The notes beneath the pieces were generated by a model. That model was not told the DNA's origin. It searched no databases and saw only the letters and a list, made by a program, of their open reading frames with translations. DNA of 64,000 bases from Herbiconiux oxytropis. GTDB lineage: Bacteria > Actinomycetota > Actinomycetes > Actinomycetales > Microbacteriaceae. The position numbers and the translations under genes are program-made. This document shows positions 8,660 through 16,476 of the stretch, piece after piece. Each line of letters starts with the position of its first letter. Position 1 is the stretch's first letter. The stretch is from contig NZ_JANLCK010000001.1 of assembly GCF_024979315.1 (NCBI RefSeq), positions 496,001 through 560,000 of the forward strand, read 5' to 3'.

Positions 8660-9571
8660 TCAGGCCGTGAGCGCGACGGCGATCTGCGCGCCGAGCGCCA
8701 CGTTGCCTCGATAGACCTCGACGTTCACGTCGAGGCTCGCTCCGCCGGTCGTGCGCTGCACGAAGTCGAGCAGGAACGGCGTGGTCTCGTTGCCCGAGAT
8801 GCCCGCCGCCTCGGCTGCGGCGAGGGCCTCGGCGAGCACGGAGTCGTGCACGGCGGGGTCGAGCTGCTTGTCGGCCGCGACCGGGTTCGCCACCAGGAGG
8901 GTCGAGGCGATCCGGAGGGCGTCGCGGGCCGCGACGACCCGCGCGATCTCCTCAGGGCTGTCGACCGAGTACTCGATGTCGTAGCCGGAGTCGGAGATGT
9001 AGAAGCCCGGGTAATCGGTCGTGCGGTAGCCCACCACGGCGAGGTTGAGGGTCTCGAGGCGCTCGAGAGTGAGCGGGATGTCGAGGATCGACTTGACGCC
9101 CGCGCTCACCACCACGAGGGGCAGGGTGGCGAGGGTGCCGAGGTCGGCCGACTCGTCGAAGGTGGTCTCGGCACCGCGGTGCACACCCCCGAGGCCGCCC
9201 GTGGAGAACACCCGCACGCCGGCGAGCGTGGCGAGGTACGCCGTGGCGGCCACCGTGGTGCCGCCGTTGAGCTTCTTGGCCGAGGCGACGGGGATGTCAC
9301 GGAGGCTCACCTTGACGACGGCGTCGTCGTTCGAGAGGCGCTCGATCTCGTCGGTCGAGAGGCCGACCGTGGGCACGCCGTCGACGAGGCCGATGGTGGC
9401 AGGCACGACGCCTGCGGCACGCACGCGCTCCTCGGCCTCGAGGGCGACCTCGACGTTGCGCGGGCGGGGCAGGCCATGGGTGAAGATGGTGGACTCGAGG
9501 GCCAGCACGGGGCGCCCGTCGGCGACGGCGGCGCGGACCTCGTCTGAGATCGCGAGGAATTCTGCGGGCAC
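8660..9571 (-). CDS. psuG: Pseudouridine-5'-phosphate glycosidase
   Basis: 303 residues, full length. It reversibly splits pseudouridine 5'-phosphate into uracil and ribose 5-phosphate, recycling modified nucleosides. Family hallmarks are ALESTIFTHGLPRPRN near the N-terminus, NGGTTVAATA (about 102-111) and FSTGGLGGVHRGAE. The GTG start has AAGGAG nine bases upstream. No pseudouridine kinase gene (psuK, the usual partner) is adjacent. Downstream is a lipoprotein gene and upstream is a divergent LysR regulator, its most likely controller by position. Confidence 0.93.
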   Translation of the reverse strand: MPAEFLAISDEVRAAVADGRPVLALESTIFTHGLPRPRNVEVALEAEERVRAAGVVPATIGLVDGVPTVGLSTDEIERLSNDDAVVKVSLRDIPVASAKKLNGGTTVAATAYLATLAGVRVFSTGGLGGVHRGAETTFDESADLGTLATLPLVVVSAGVKSILDIPLTLERLETLNLAVVGYRTTDYPGFYISDSGYDIEYSVDSPEEIARVVAARDALRIASTLLVANPVAADKQLDPAVHDSVLAEALAAAEAAGISGNETTPFLLDFVQRTTGGASLDVNVEVYRGNVALGAQIAVALTA

Positions 9572-9655
9572 GGTGGTGTCTCCTTCATCCGAAAGCGTGC
9601 TCCCACACTACGAGCCGGCGCTCGATCGCATCAAGCTGACAGTGACGTCGATTGA

Positions 9656-9667
9656 TAGGCTGAGGCT
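9656..9667 (+). promoter_or_regulatory. Candidate leaderless promoter of the LysR gene
   Basis: TAGGCT at 9656-9661 (TANNNT type) ends six bases before the ATG at 9668, putting the predicted transcript start on the A of the start codon. Nearby ATCAA (about 9630-9634) and TTGAT (9652-9656) form a spaced inverted repeat that a LysR-type protein could bind. No good -35 is visible. Confidence 0.4.
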
Positions 9668-10585
9668 ATGGAATTCTCGCTGCGACAGGTCGAGGCGTTC
9701 CACGCCGTCGCGACGCGGCTCCACTTCGGGCGGGCGGCCGACTCGCTCTTCGTCTCGCAGTCGGTCGTGAGCCAGGAGGTGCGGCGGCTCGAGCAGCGGC
9801 TGGGCCTCGCCCTCTTCGACCGGTCCACCCGATCCGTCGCCCTCACGGCGGCCGGCGCCGCCCTTCTCCCGACCGCCAGGGCTCTCCTGGCGTCTGCGGG
9901 TGATTTCGCCCAGGCCGCGGCGGCTGCCGGCCGGGCGCGCTCGGGGCGGGTGCGGCTCGCGGCGAGTCCGAGCGCCATGAACGAGTTCGTGCCGCGCCTG
10001 CTGAGGGCCGCCGAAGACGATCTCGCCGGGATCGTGATCGACGACCTCGCCGTGGAGACCGGTGACATCGAGCGGGCGCTGGCCTCGAGTGAGGCCGACA
10101 TCGGCATCGGCCGCTTCCTCGAACCGGGCCCGGCGTTCCGCACCGAGGTCCTCCGCCGCGAGCGGCTCCTCGTGGCACTCAGCACACGGCATCCGCTCGC
10201 CGGTTCGCCCTCGGTCGCTCTCGCCGAACTCGGCGACCTGCCCCTGCTGCTCTGGCCTCGTGAGCGCAGCGCCGCCTACTACGACTTCCTGCTCGCAGCG
10301 TGCGCGGCCGACGGCCTCGACCCCTACGTGCTGGTGGGCCGGCCCCGGATCATCGGCAGCCGCTCGTACCTGATCGCGGAGAACCGCGCGTTCGGTCTGC
10401 TCCCCGAGTCGTCGGCCGCCGTCACCGCGCCGGGGATCGAGGCGATCCCGATCTCCTCCGGTGTCACACTCCCCCTGGAACTCGCGTGGCGCGTCGGCGA
10501 GGATCGGCCCGACGTGCTCCGGGTGCTCGAGGCCGTCCGCCGCCTCGGCCGAAGCCCCGCGCCCGCACCGGCACCCGCATCCTGA
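9668..10585 (+). CDS. LysR family transcriptional regulator
   Basis: 305 residues, typical for the family. The N-terminal helix-turn-helix (about 4-63: FSLRQVEAFHAVATRLHFGRAA, then SQSVVSQEVRRLEQRLG) is followed by an effector-binding domain (about 90-295). The C-terminal PAPAPAPA run is low complexity. It diverges from psuG and precedes trpF by 11 bases, so it may control psuG and is probably co-transcribed with trpF. The effector is unknown. Confidence 0.88.
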   Translation: MEFSLRQVEAFHAVATRLHFGRAADSLFVSQSVVSQEVRRLEQRLGLALFDRSTRSVALTAAGAALLPTARALLASAGDFAQAAAAAGRARSGRVRLAASPSAMNEFVPRLLRAAEDDLAGIVIDDLAVETGDIERALASSEADIGIGRFLEPGPAFRTEVLRRERLLVALSTRHPLAGSPSVALAELGDLPLLLWPRERSAAYYDFLLAACAADGLDPYVLVGRPRIIGSRSYLIAENRAFGLLPESSAAVTAPGIEAIPISSGVTLPLELAWRVGEDRPDVLRVLEAVRRLGRSPAPAPAPAS

Positions 10586-10596
10586 GAGGCGACACC

Positions 10597-11223
10597 GTGT
10601 ACATCAAGATCTGTGGCCTGAGCACCCCCGAGACCGTGCGCACCGCCGTCGACGCCGGGGCCGATGCCGTGGGGTTCGTCTTCGCACCCGGCAGCCCGCG
10701 CACCGTCGACCCCGGGCTCGCGGCGCGCCTCGTCGCCGACGTCCCCGAGACCGTCGAGACCGTCGGGGTCTTCCGCGACCAGCCGATCGACGAGGTGATC
10801 GGGATCGCGCGTGCCGCCGGCGTGGGCACCGTGCAGCTGCACGGCTCGGAGCCCGACGACGACCTCCGGCGCCTCGTCGACGAAGGCCTCCGCCCCTTCC
10901 GCGCGTTGTCGGCCAGCGCGTTCGGTGGTCTCTCCGAGGCCCGCCGGAGCGCCCTCGGGGCGTACCGCCTGCTCATCGACGCCGCCGAGCCGGGTGCCGG
11001 CGTCACCTTCGACGAGACCGAGCTGGGCCGGCGGCCCGAGGGGTTCTGGCTGCTCGCCGGCGGGCTCACCCCCGAGAACGCCGCGCGGCTCTTCCGCTTC
11101 TTCGAGCCGTCCGGCGTCGACGTCTCAAGCGGTGTGGAGAGCGCTCGCGGGGTCAAGGACCCGGTTCGGATCGAGGCGTTCGTAGCGGCCGCACGAGGCG
11201 CCGCGGGCCGAGCCTCGGAGTGA
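10597..11223 (+). CDS. trpF: Phosphoribosylanthranilate isomerase
   Basis: 208 residues, a single (beta/alpha)8 barrel. It converts N-(5-phosphoribosyl)anthranilate to CdRP in tryptophan synthesis. The catalytic Cys is in the N-terminal KICGL motif and the catalytic Asp in LLIDAAEP. LAGGLTPEN and VDVSSGVES are the phosphate-binding loops. The GTG start has GAGAGG seven bases upstream. The gene stands apart from any other trp gene, linked instead to a LysR regulator. Many actinobacteria lack trpF and use the dual-function PriA, so its presence is notable. Confidence 0.92.
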   Translation: MYIKICGLSTPETVRTAVDAGADAVGFVFAPGSPRTVDPGLAARLVADVPETVETVGVFRDQPIDEVIGIARAAGVGTVQLHGSEPDDDLRRLVDEGLRPFRALSASAFGGLSEARRSALGAYRLLIDAAEPGAGVTFDETELGRRPEGFWLLAGGLTPENAARLFRFFEPSGVDVSSGVESARGVKDPVRIEAFVAAARGAAGRASE

Positions 11224-11238
11224 GCCGCGGCCGGAACC

Positions 11239-12321
11239 TCAGGTCGTGATGTCGGGGAGCGTCCGCCTGGCGTCGTCGATCGGCATGCCGCTCGCCGCCA
11301 GGAGATCGAGCACGAGGGGCCTCAGCGAGACCACGATCGACGCCTCGGAGTAGGGCTGCCCCGGGATGAGGCTCCTCGGGTCGAGCGTGATGGCGATCAG
11401 CACGAGACTCTGCCGCACCACGGGCCGCAGCTCTGGCCGGTCGATGCTCTGCGCGAGCATCGAGGTGGCGCTCTGGATGCCCGCGAGCACCTCGGCGAGC
11501 TCGGGTCTCGCACGGTCGCCGGGGAGCACGCTCAGCCGGCGGGTCACGACGCGGAGGTTGCGGGTGGCGTGGTCCATGTGGAGCTGCATAACCTGCAGCG
11601 CCGCGAGTTCGGCGCGGTGTCGGCGGAGGAACGGCGAGATGCGGGCCACCGCCGCGGCGGAGTCGAGCGAGGCACGCCACTGCTCGATCAGGCCCTGGGT
11701 GTCGCGGGCGCGCCCGAGCACCATCTCGGCCGTCGCCCTGTCGCCGATCCGCACGACCGTCACGAGGGAGGCGGCGATCGCGTTGAACGCGCTGAAGAAC
11801 TTCAGCGCCTCCCGCCGGGCGGCACGTCGCGGGTCACGCGGCAGCAGGGCCGTGCAGGCGATCGCGACCGCCCCACCGACGAGAGCGTCGACCGTGCGGG
11901 TGAACGGCCCGCCCTCGGGCAGCGGCATGAGCGCCACGAGCGATCCCTGCACAGCTGCGAGGATCGGCAGCCCGGGCACCGGTGAGAGCAGCCGCGTCAC
12001 CACGAGGGCGGCGAGGATGGTGAGCGCGAACTGCCAGAGTCCCTGGCCCGTGGCGAGCAGGATGACCTCGCTCACCGCGATCCCCACCGTCACGGCCAGC
12101 GCGAGCTCCAGCACCCGGCGCGGGCGCGCGTCGAGCACGAGCCCGAGGCTCGAGAGCGTCACCATCACCGCGGCGATGGGGTACTGGTGCCCGAGCACGA
12201 AGTGGGCCACCGAGTAGGCCACCGTCGCGGCGACCACGAGCTGCACGATGGCGGGGAGACTCGAGCCCACCCGGTCGAAGGAGGATCGGACCTCGGCGCC
12301 GAAGCGCCCGGCGTCGGGCAC
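11239..12321 (-). CDS. FUSC / aromatic acid exporter-like membrane protein
   Basis: About 360 residues from a GTG five bases after the ygfZ stop. The N-terminal half (about 20-165) holds a cluster of hydrophobic segments, including a short DARPRR loop and the segment VSEVILLATGQGLWQFALTI. The C-terminal half (about 170-340) is a soluble helical domain. This layout matches FUSC-type proteins such as aromatic acid exporter family members. No substrate can be assigned. It is the last gene of a minus-strand operon and converges on trpF. The frame stays open far upstream inside ygfZ, but those residues are antisense-like and were not used. Confidence 0.7.
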   Translation of the reverse strand: MPDAGRFGAEVRSSFDRVGSSLPAIVQLVVAATVAYSVAHFVLGHQYPIAAVMVTLSSLGLVLDARPRRVLELALAVTVGIAVSEVILLATGQGLWQFALTILAALVVTRLLSPVPGLPILAAVQGSLVALMPLPEGGPFTRTVDALVGGAVAIACTALLPRDPRRAARREALKFFSAFNAIAASLVTVVRIGDRATAEMVLGRARDTQGLIEQWRASLDSAAAVARISPFLRRHRAELAALQVMQLHMDHATRNLRVVTRRLSVLPGDRARPELAEVLAGIQSATSMLAQSIDRPELRPVVRQSLVLIAITLDPRSLIPGQPYSEASIVVSLRPLVLDLLAASGMPIDDARRTLPDITT

Positions 12322-12326
12322 CGGCG

Positions 12327-13616
12327 TCAGCGGGTCTTGCGGGCGCCCAGTCGCGGCAGGCGCGGCACGCGACCCACCGCGGCACCGGCATCCGGAGACA
12401 CGATCTCGTCGGCGCTCGCAGCGATCTCGCCCGAGGCGGAGCGCACCCGGAGGTCGGCGGCCGGGTCGAGCTGCCGCTTCACGACGGCGAGGGCGATGGG
12501 CCCCCACTCGTGGTGCAGGGCGACCGTGGTGAGGGTTCCGGTGGCGTCGTCGGCTCCGGCCACCGCGACCTCGTCGCCCGGAGCGGGGAGCGCTCCCTCG
12601 GAGCCGTCGAGGTGCAGCAGCACCAGGCGACGCGGCGGGTGGCCGAGGTTGTGCACCTTCGCGACGGTCTCCTGGCCGCGGTAGCAGCCCTTCGAGAGGT
12701 GCACGGCGGAACGCATCCAGTCGAGCTCGTGCGGGATGGTACGGTCGTCGACCTCGGTGCTGAGCCGCGGGCGCCAGGCCGCGACCCGCAGGGCCTCGGC
12801 CGCGAGGGTACCCGCGATGCGGAGCTCTCCCCGGAGCACCGCGGTGGCGAGCATTCCGAATTCCGAGCGCGGCACGAGGGTCTCGCGCCACCACCAGTCG
12901 GCGCCAGGATGCTCATCGGTCTGCGCGTACTGCACGCCGCCGGTCACGACCTCGGGCCACGGATCGGCCCAGGTGAGCAGCTGCGGGGTGTCGGCACCGG
13001 GAGCCGGGGCCGCGGCGGCCACCGCCGCGAGCGCTGCCGGAGCCTCTCCCTGCGGGCCCGCCGCGAGCCAGCCCACGGTGGCGAACTCGGCCGAGCGATC
13101 GGCGATCTCGACCCGCAGCATGAAGCGCATGCGCTGCAGCCAGGTCTCGAGCGCCTCCGTCTCGCCCGAGTCGACGAGCAGCCAGGCGGTCTCGCCGTCG
13201 TCGAGCACCCGGATGGCGTGCTCGATGCGGCCGTTCGCCGAGAGGAGCAGGGTCTCGGCGGACTCGAACGGGGCGAGGCCGCGGATGCTCTGGCTCGTCA
13301 CCGAGTCGAGCCAGCTGAGGCGGTCGGGGCCGGTGACCGAGATGACTCCGCGGTCGGAGAGGTCGACGATCACCGGGGCACCGGCATCGCGCGGCATCTC
13401 CGTCGCGCCCTCGCCACCGGTGCCGGTGCCGGTGCCGGCCGAGCGTGCCGCGTCGAGCATCCGCTGTTCACCGAGCGGGTTGCCGTAGTGCGCCGCGACG
13501 CCGGCGTCGGCACCGGAGCCGGCGACCGCCCCCGGCAGGGAGAGCAGGGCCGAGGTGGCGAAGGGAGCCGGCAGGGGCTCTGCCGGTGTCTCGGGTGCTG
13601 CCGCGAACTCGCTCAC
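12327..13616 (-). CDS. ygfZ: YgfZ-like folate-binding Fe-S maintenance protein
   Basis: 429 residues, GcvT-related fold. The family signature KGCYRGQE is present near residue 315, with the folate-binding core around VTGPDRLSWLDSV (about 95-108) and DWMRSAVHLSKG. YgfZ helps build or repair iron-sulfur enzymes in a folate-dependent way. A low-complexity stretch (AGTGTGTGGEG, about 60-70), encoded by a GGTGCC-type repeat, interrupts the N-terminal region. The GTG start is five bases after the stop of the nitrobindin-like gene, and the gene sits in a five-gene operon. Confidence 0.88.
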   Translation of the reverse strand: MSEFAAAPETPAEPLPAPFATSALLSLPGAVAGSGADAGVAAHYGNPLGEQRMLDAARSAGTGTGTGGEGATEMPRDAGAPVIVDLSDRGVISVTGPDRLSWLDSVTSQSIRGLAPFESAETLLLSANGRIEHAIRVLDDGETAWLLVDSGETEALETWLQRMRFMLRVEIADRSAEFATVGWLAAGPQGEAPAALAAVAAAAPAPGADTPQLLTWADPWPEVVTGGVQYAQTDEHPGADWWWRETLVPRSEFGMLATAVLRGELRIAGTLAAEALRVAAWRPRLSTEVDDRTIPHELDWMRSAVHLSKGCYRGQETVAKVHNLGHPPRRLVLLHLDGSEGALPAPGDEVAVAGADDATGTLTTVALHHEWGPIALAVVKRQLDPAADLRVRSASGEIAASADEIVSPDAGAAVGRVPRLPRLGARKTR

Positions 13617-13621
13617 GCGGC

Positions 13622-14341
13622 TCAGTCGACCTTCGCCAGGCGGGCGGAGGCGTGGGTGCGGAGGTCCTGCCCCAGCGCCGCGATGTCCCAGGCCCAGAGC
13701 AGGTGGTTGTCGACGAGACCGTAGATGCGCGTGGCGGCCGCGTACTCCTTGGCGGTGCGGGTGCGCACCACGGCGTCGGTCGCGAGGTCGATGCGCGGGC
13801 CCTTCACCTGGCCGAGGTAGAGCTCGCTCACGCCGGTGGGGTGCACGATCGAGACCTCGATGTCGAAGCCCTCGGCGGAATTGCGGAGGGCCTCGACCGA
13901 CTGAGCGGTGTTGAAGGGGCGGGGGCCGACGCCCGGGAGCATGCCCGGGCCGACGTCGCCCTCGATGTGCAGGCGGCTGAGGCGCCAGTAACCGGTCTCG
14001 GCGGTGAGGGGCTCGATGGGGCGGCGTGCCGATGCGGGCTCATCGCCGTCTCCGGCCTGTCGGTCGGCATCGTGTGCGACGACATCGTGTGCGTCGGCGT
14101 CGGCGTCGGCGTCGTCGCCGTCATTGCCGTCGTCGCCGAGCAGCCACGTGTAGGAGCTGTAGTTGAGGTAGGGCAGGCCGTCGTGGCTGAAGCTCACGCG
14201 CTGGCCGAACTCCCGCGAGACCCGCTCGGCCGACTCGCCCTCCCCGATCGTGTAGTCGAGCACGCCTGTGCCCTCCCATACTCCGATGAGCCAGGAGAGG
14301 GGGACGAGTTCGGCCGGGAGGCCGGTGGGGATCTCGATCAC
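13622..14341 (-). CDS. Nitrobindin / FABP-like heme-binding beta-barrel protein
   Basis: About 239 residues from a GTG with GGAG eight bases upstream. The family motif GVWEGTG lies near residue 20, and the C-terminal LLWAWDIAALGQDLRTH carries the conserved heme-ligand-region His. Proteins of this DUF1794 family bind ferric heme and may handle nitric oxide or peroxynitrite; Rv0813c of M. tuberculosis is a related FABP-like protein. An Asp/Ala-rich insertion (about residues 70-105), encoded by hexanucleotide repeats, interrupts the barrel. The frame remains open upstream of the start, but that part is antisense to two small genes. Confidence 0.85.
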   Translation of the reverse strand: MIEIPTGLPAELVPLSWLIGVWEGTGVLDYTIGEGESAERVSREFGQRVSFSHDGLPYLNYSSYTWLLGDDGNDGDDADADADAHDVVAHDADRQAGDGDEPASARRPIEPLTAETGYWRLSRLHIEGDVGPGMLPGVGPRPFNTAQSVEALRNSAEGFDIEVSIVHPTGVSELYLGQVKGPRIDLATDAVVRTRTAKEYAAATRIYGLVDNHLLWAWDIAALGQDLRTHASARLAKVD

Positions 14342-14366
14342 GGGCGGTCTCCAGCCGGGCAGCGGA

Positions 14367-14480
14367 TCAGCGCTGGCCGCGGAAGAGCTTGTAGACGACG
14401 ACCCCGGAGACCCAGGCGATTGCGAGAGACGCAAGCCCGAGGAGGCCGATGAACAGGAGTTCGAGCGCAACGTAGGACAT
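14367..14480 (-). CDS. 37-residue single-span membrane protein
   Basis: Translation gives a 37-residue protein starting MSYVALELLFIGLLG and ending VYKLFRGQR. It is one hydrophobic helix with a basic C-terminal tail, so probably N-out/C-in. AGGAT stands about nine bases before the ATG. It lies three bases after the stop of the 95-residue membrane protein gene and 25 bases before the nitrobindin-like gene, all on one strand. The good ribosome site and tight operon placement make it credible. Function is unknown. Confidence 0.6.
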   Translation of the reverse strand: MSYVALELLFIGLLGLASLAIAWVSGVVVYKLFRGQR

Positions 14481-14483
14481 GGC

Positions 14484-14771
14484 TTAGATCCTAGCGCTCG
14501 CGGCGAACGCGAGGGGACCGAGCACGACGGTGGCGAGGGCGAGGATGAGCACGGCGCCACCGAGGCTCGCCGAGACGCGGTTCACGAAGCCCTTCCGCAC
14601 CGGAACGATGAGCTGGATGCCGAAGGTCACCACGAGGGCTGCCCCGAGCACCACGGGGAGGAAGACGAGGTAGCTCGGAGCCGAGACGAAGACTCCCACG
14701 GCGACGACCCCGATGATCGTGAGGATCCAGACCGGGACTACGCTTCTCATGAGCAGACTCATACCCGCCAT
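14484..14771 (-). CDS. Small conserved-type membrane protein
   Basis: 95 residues with about three hydrophobic segments (around 10-30, 33-55, 68-90) separated by a short basic loop (VPVRKGFVNR). It is the first gene of the operon leading to the 37-residue protein, nitrobindin-like protein, YgfZ and FUSC-type protein. It diverges from glnR with only 46 bases between starts. I do not recognise a named family. Confidence 0.7.
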   Translation of the reverse strand: MAGMSLLMRSVVPVWILTIIGVVAVGVFVSAPSYLVFLPVVLGAALVVTFGIQLIVPVRKGFVNRVSASLGGAVLILALATVVLGPLAFAASARI

Positions 14772-14817
14772 TCTGCCCGACTAGTATGTACCGCAGGCGT
14801 TCTCTGGAGGATCTTAC

Positions 14818-15510
14818 GTGGCGCAGTTGTTGATCCTGACCTCTGCGGTCGACCGAGAGGTGTTGCCCGCGCTCTCTCTGCTGAGTCACCGCACACGCCA
14901 GATCCCGGCGGAAGCCTCGCAGCTCGTGAACACCCCGAACAGCGACCTCATCTTCGTCGACGCCCGCCACGACCTCGCCTCCGCACGTTCGCTCTGCAAA
15001 ATCCTCAGCACCACCGGCATCGGCGTCCCCGTCGTGCTCATCCTCACCGAAGGCGGGCTCACCGCGGTGAGCGCCGAGTGGGGCGCGGCCGATGTGGTGC
15101 TCGAGTCGGCGGGGCCCGCGGAGGTCGACACGCGCATCCGGCTCGCCATCGGGCGCCAGGTGCAGGATCAGTCGACGTCGAAGATCCAGGCCTCGGGCGT
15201 GGTCATCGACGAGGCCAGCTACTCGGCCCGGGTGCACGGCCGGCCGCTCGACCTCACGTTCAAGGAGTTCGAGCTGCTCCGCTTCTTCGCCATGCACCCC
15301 TCCCGCGTCTTCACGCGCGAGCAGCTGCTGAGCGAGGTGTGGGGCTACGACTACTTCGGCGGAACCCGCACGGTCGACGTGCACGTGCGGCGACTGCGGG
15401 CCAAGCTCGGCGACCTCGAATCGCTGATCGGTACCGTGCGGAACGTCGGCTACCGCTTCAACTTCTTCGAGGACGACAATGAGCGGCTCGCTCACACTCT
15501 CGGTCAGTAG
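14818..15510 (+). CDS. glnR: GlnR-type orphan OmpR-family regulator
   Basis: 230 residues. An N-terminal receiver-like domain lacks the acidic pocket (it reads LLILTSAVD instead of a DD/DE pair) but keeps Asp48 in FVDARHD, as in GlnR proteins that work without phosphorylation. The C-terminal winged helix (about 125-220) ends NVGYRFNFF. GlnR controls nitrogen assimilation in actinobacteria. No kinase gene is adjacent. The GTG start has GGAGG eight bases upstream, and TAGTAT at 14782-14787 is a plausible -10. Its end overlaps mshD by 32 bases, the Rv0818-Rv0819 order of M. tuberculosis. Confidence 0.85.
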   Translation: MAQLLILTSAVDREVLPALSLLSHRTRQIPAEASQLVNTPNSDLIFVDARHDLASARSLCKILSTTGIGVPVVLILTEGGLTAVSAEWGAADVVLESAGPAEVDTRIRLAIGRQVQDQSTSKIQASGVVIDEASYSARVHGRPLDLTFKEFELLRFFAMHPSRVFTREQLLSEVWGYDYFGGTRTVDVHVRRLRAKLGDLESLIGTVRNVGYRFNFFEDDNERLAHTLGQ

Positions 15511-16438
15511 TCCCGACGAGGCGCGCGAGCCCTTCCTCCGGCTCGTGGCGCGCGCGGCGCTCGTCGACGGGCAGCCGCCGTTCAACGACCAGGCGCTCAT
15601 CGACATCGGCAAGGGCACCCGCTCGCTGCTGCTCGCCGAGCGGCGCATCGCCGAAGGCGGGGTCGCCGTCGCGGGGGCGGCCATCGTGGGGCAGGGCGAG
15701 CTCGAGTTCGTGATCGATCCGGAGTGGCGGGGCGAGGGCCTCGGCCGGCAGCTGCTCGAGATCGTGCTGAAGAATCCGCCGGCACCGACCGGGGCCGGGT
15801 CCGGCGCGGGCGCCGGGGCTCCGGATGCGCTCAGGGCGTGGGCGCACGGGGACCACCCCGCGAGCCGCCGGCTGGCGAAGACGCACCGGTTCGAGGCCAT
15901 CCGCACTCTGCTGCAGCTGCGACGCGAGCTCGGAGCGGGTACCGCGGCACCCGGCGAGGTCGTGCTGCCGTCGGGCTACTCGCTCACGGGCTTCCGCGGC
16001 GGCCCGGATGTCGACGACTGGGTCGCCCTCAACGCCCGGGTCTTCGCCGAGCACGACGAGCAGGGCTCGCTCACCCGCGACGACCTGCTGTTCCGGCTCT
16101 CGGAGCCGTGGTTCGACCCGGACGACTTCCTGCTGCTGCGCGACGCAGACGGTGCGCTGGTGGCCTACAACTGGCTGAAGGTCGAGCCGAACGACACCCG
16201 CGTGGGCGAGATCTACGTGATCGGCGTCGACGAGGGGCAGGCAGGCCGCGGGCTCGGGCGGTCGCTCATGAACGCGGGGCTCGCACGCCTCGAGGAGCGC
16301 GGCTGCACGCACGCGGCCCTCTACGTCGACGGGGACAACGAGCGCGCCGTCGCGCTCTACCGATCGCTCGGCTTCGCCGACCATACGATCGACGTGCAGT
16401 ACCTGCACCGCCCCCTCCCCCGCCGCGGCGCGCTCTGA
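15479..16438 (+). CDS. mshD: Mycothiol synthase
   Basis: 319 residues, two tandem GNAT domains. It acetylates Cys-GlcN-inositol with acetyl-CoA, the last step of mycothiol synthesis. The N-terminal domain has the acetyl-CoA loop [10 protein letters not shown] and the C-terminal, catalytic domain has [26 protein letters not shown] near the C-terminus is typical. A Gly/Ala-rich linker ([12 protein letters not shown], about 103-114) is low complexity. The start lies inside the end of glnR, so the two are translationally linked. Confidence 0.93.
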   Translation: MSGSLTLSVSSPDEAREPFLRLVARAALVDGQPPFNDQALIDIGKGTRSLLLAERRIAEGGVAVAGAAIVGQGELEFVIDPEWRGEGLGRQLLEIVLKNPPAPTGAGSGAGAGAPDALRAWAHGDHPASRRLAKTHRFEAIRTLLQLRRELGAGTAAPGEVVLPSGYSLTGFRGGPDVDDWVALNARVFAEHDEQGSLTRDDLLFRLSEPWFDPDDFLLLRDADGALVAYNWLKVEPNDTRVGEIYVIGVDEGQAGRGLGRSLMNAGLARLEERGCTHAALYVDGDNERAVALYRSLGFADHTIDVQYLHRPLPRRGAL

Positions 16439-16476
16439 CGGGCGCCGCGATCAGTTCCCGCTCCCTCGCCGAGCTC

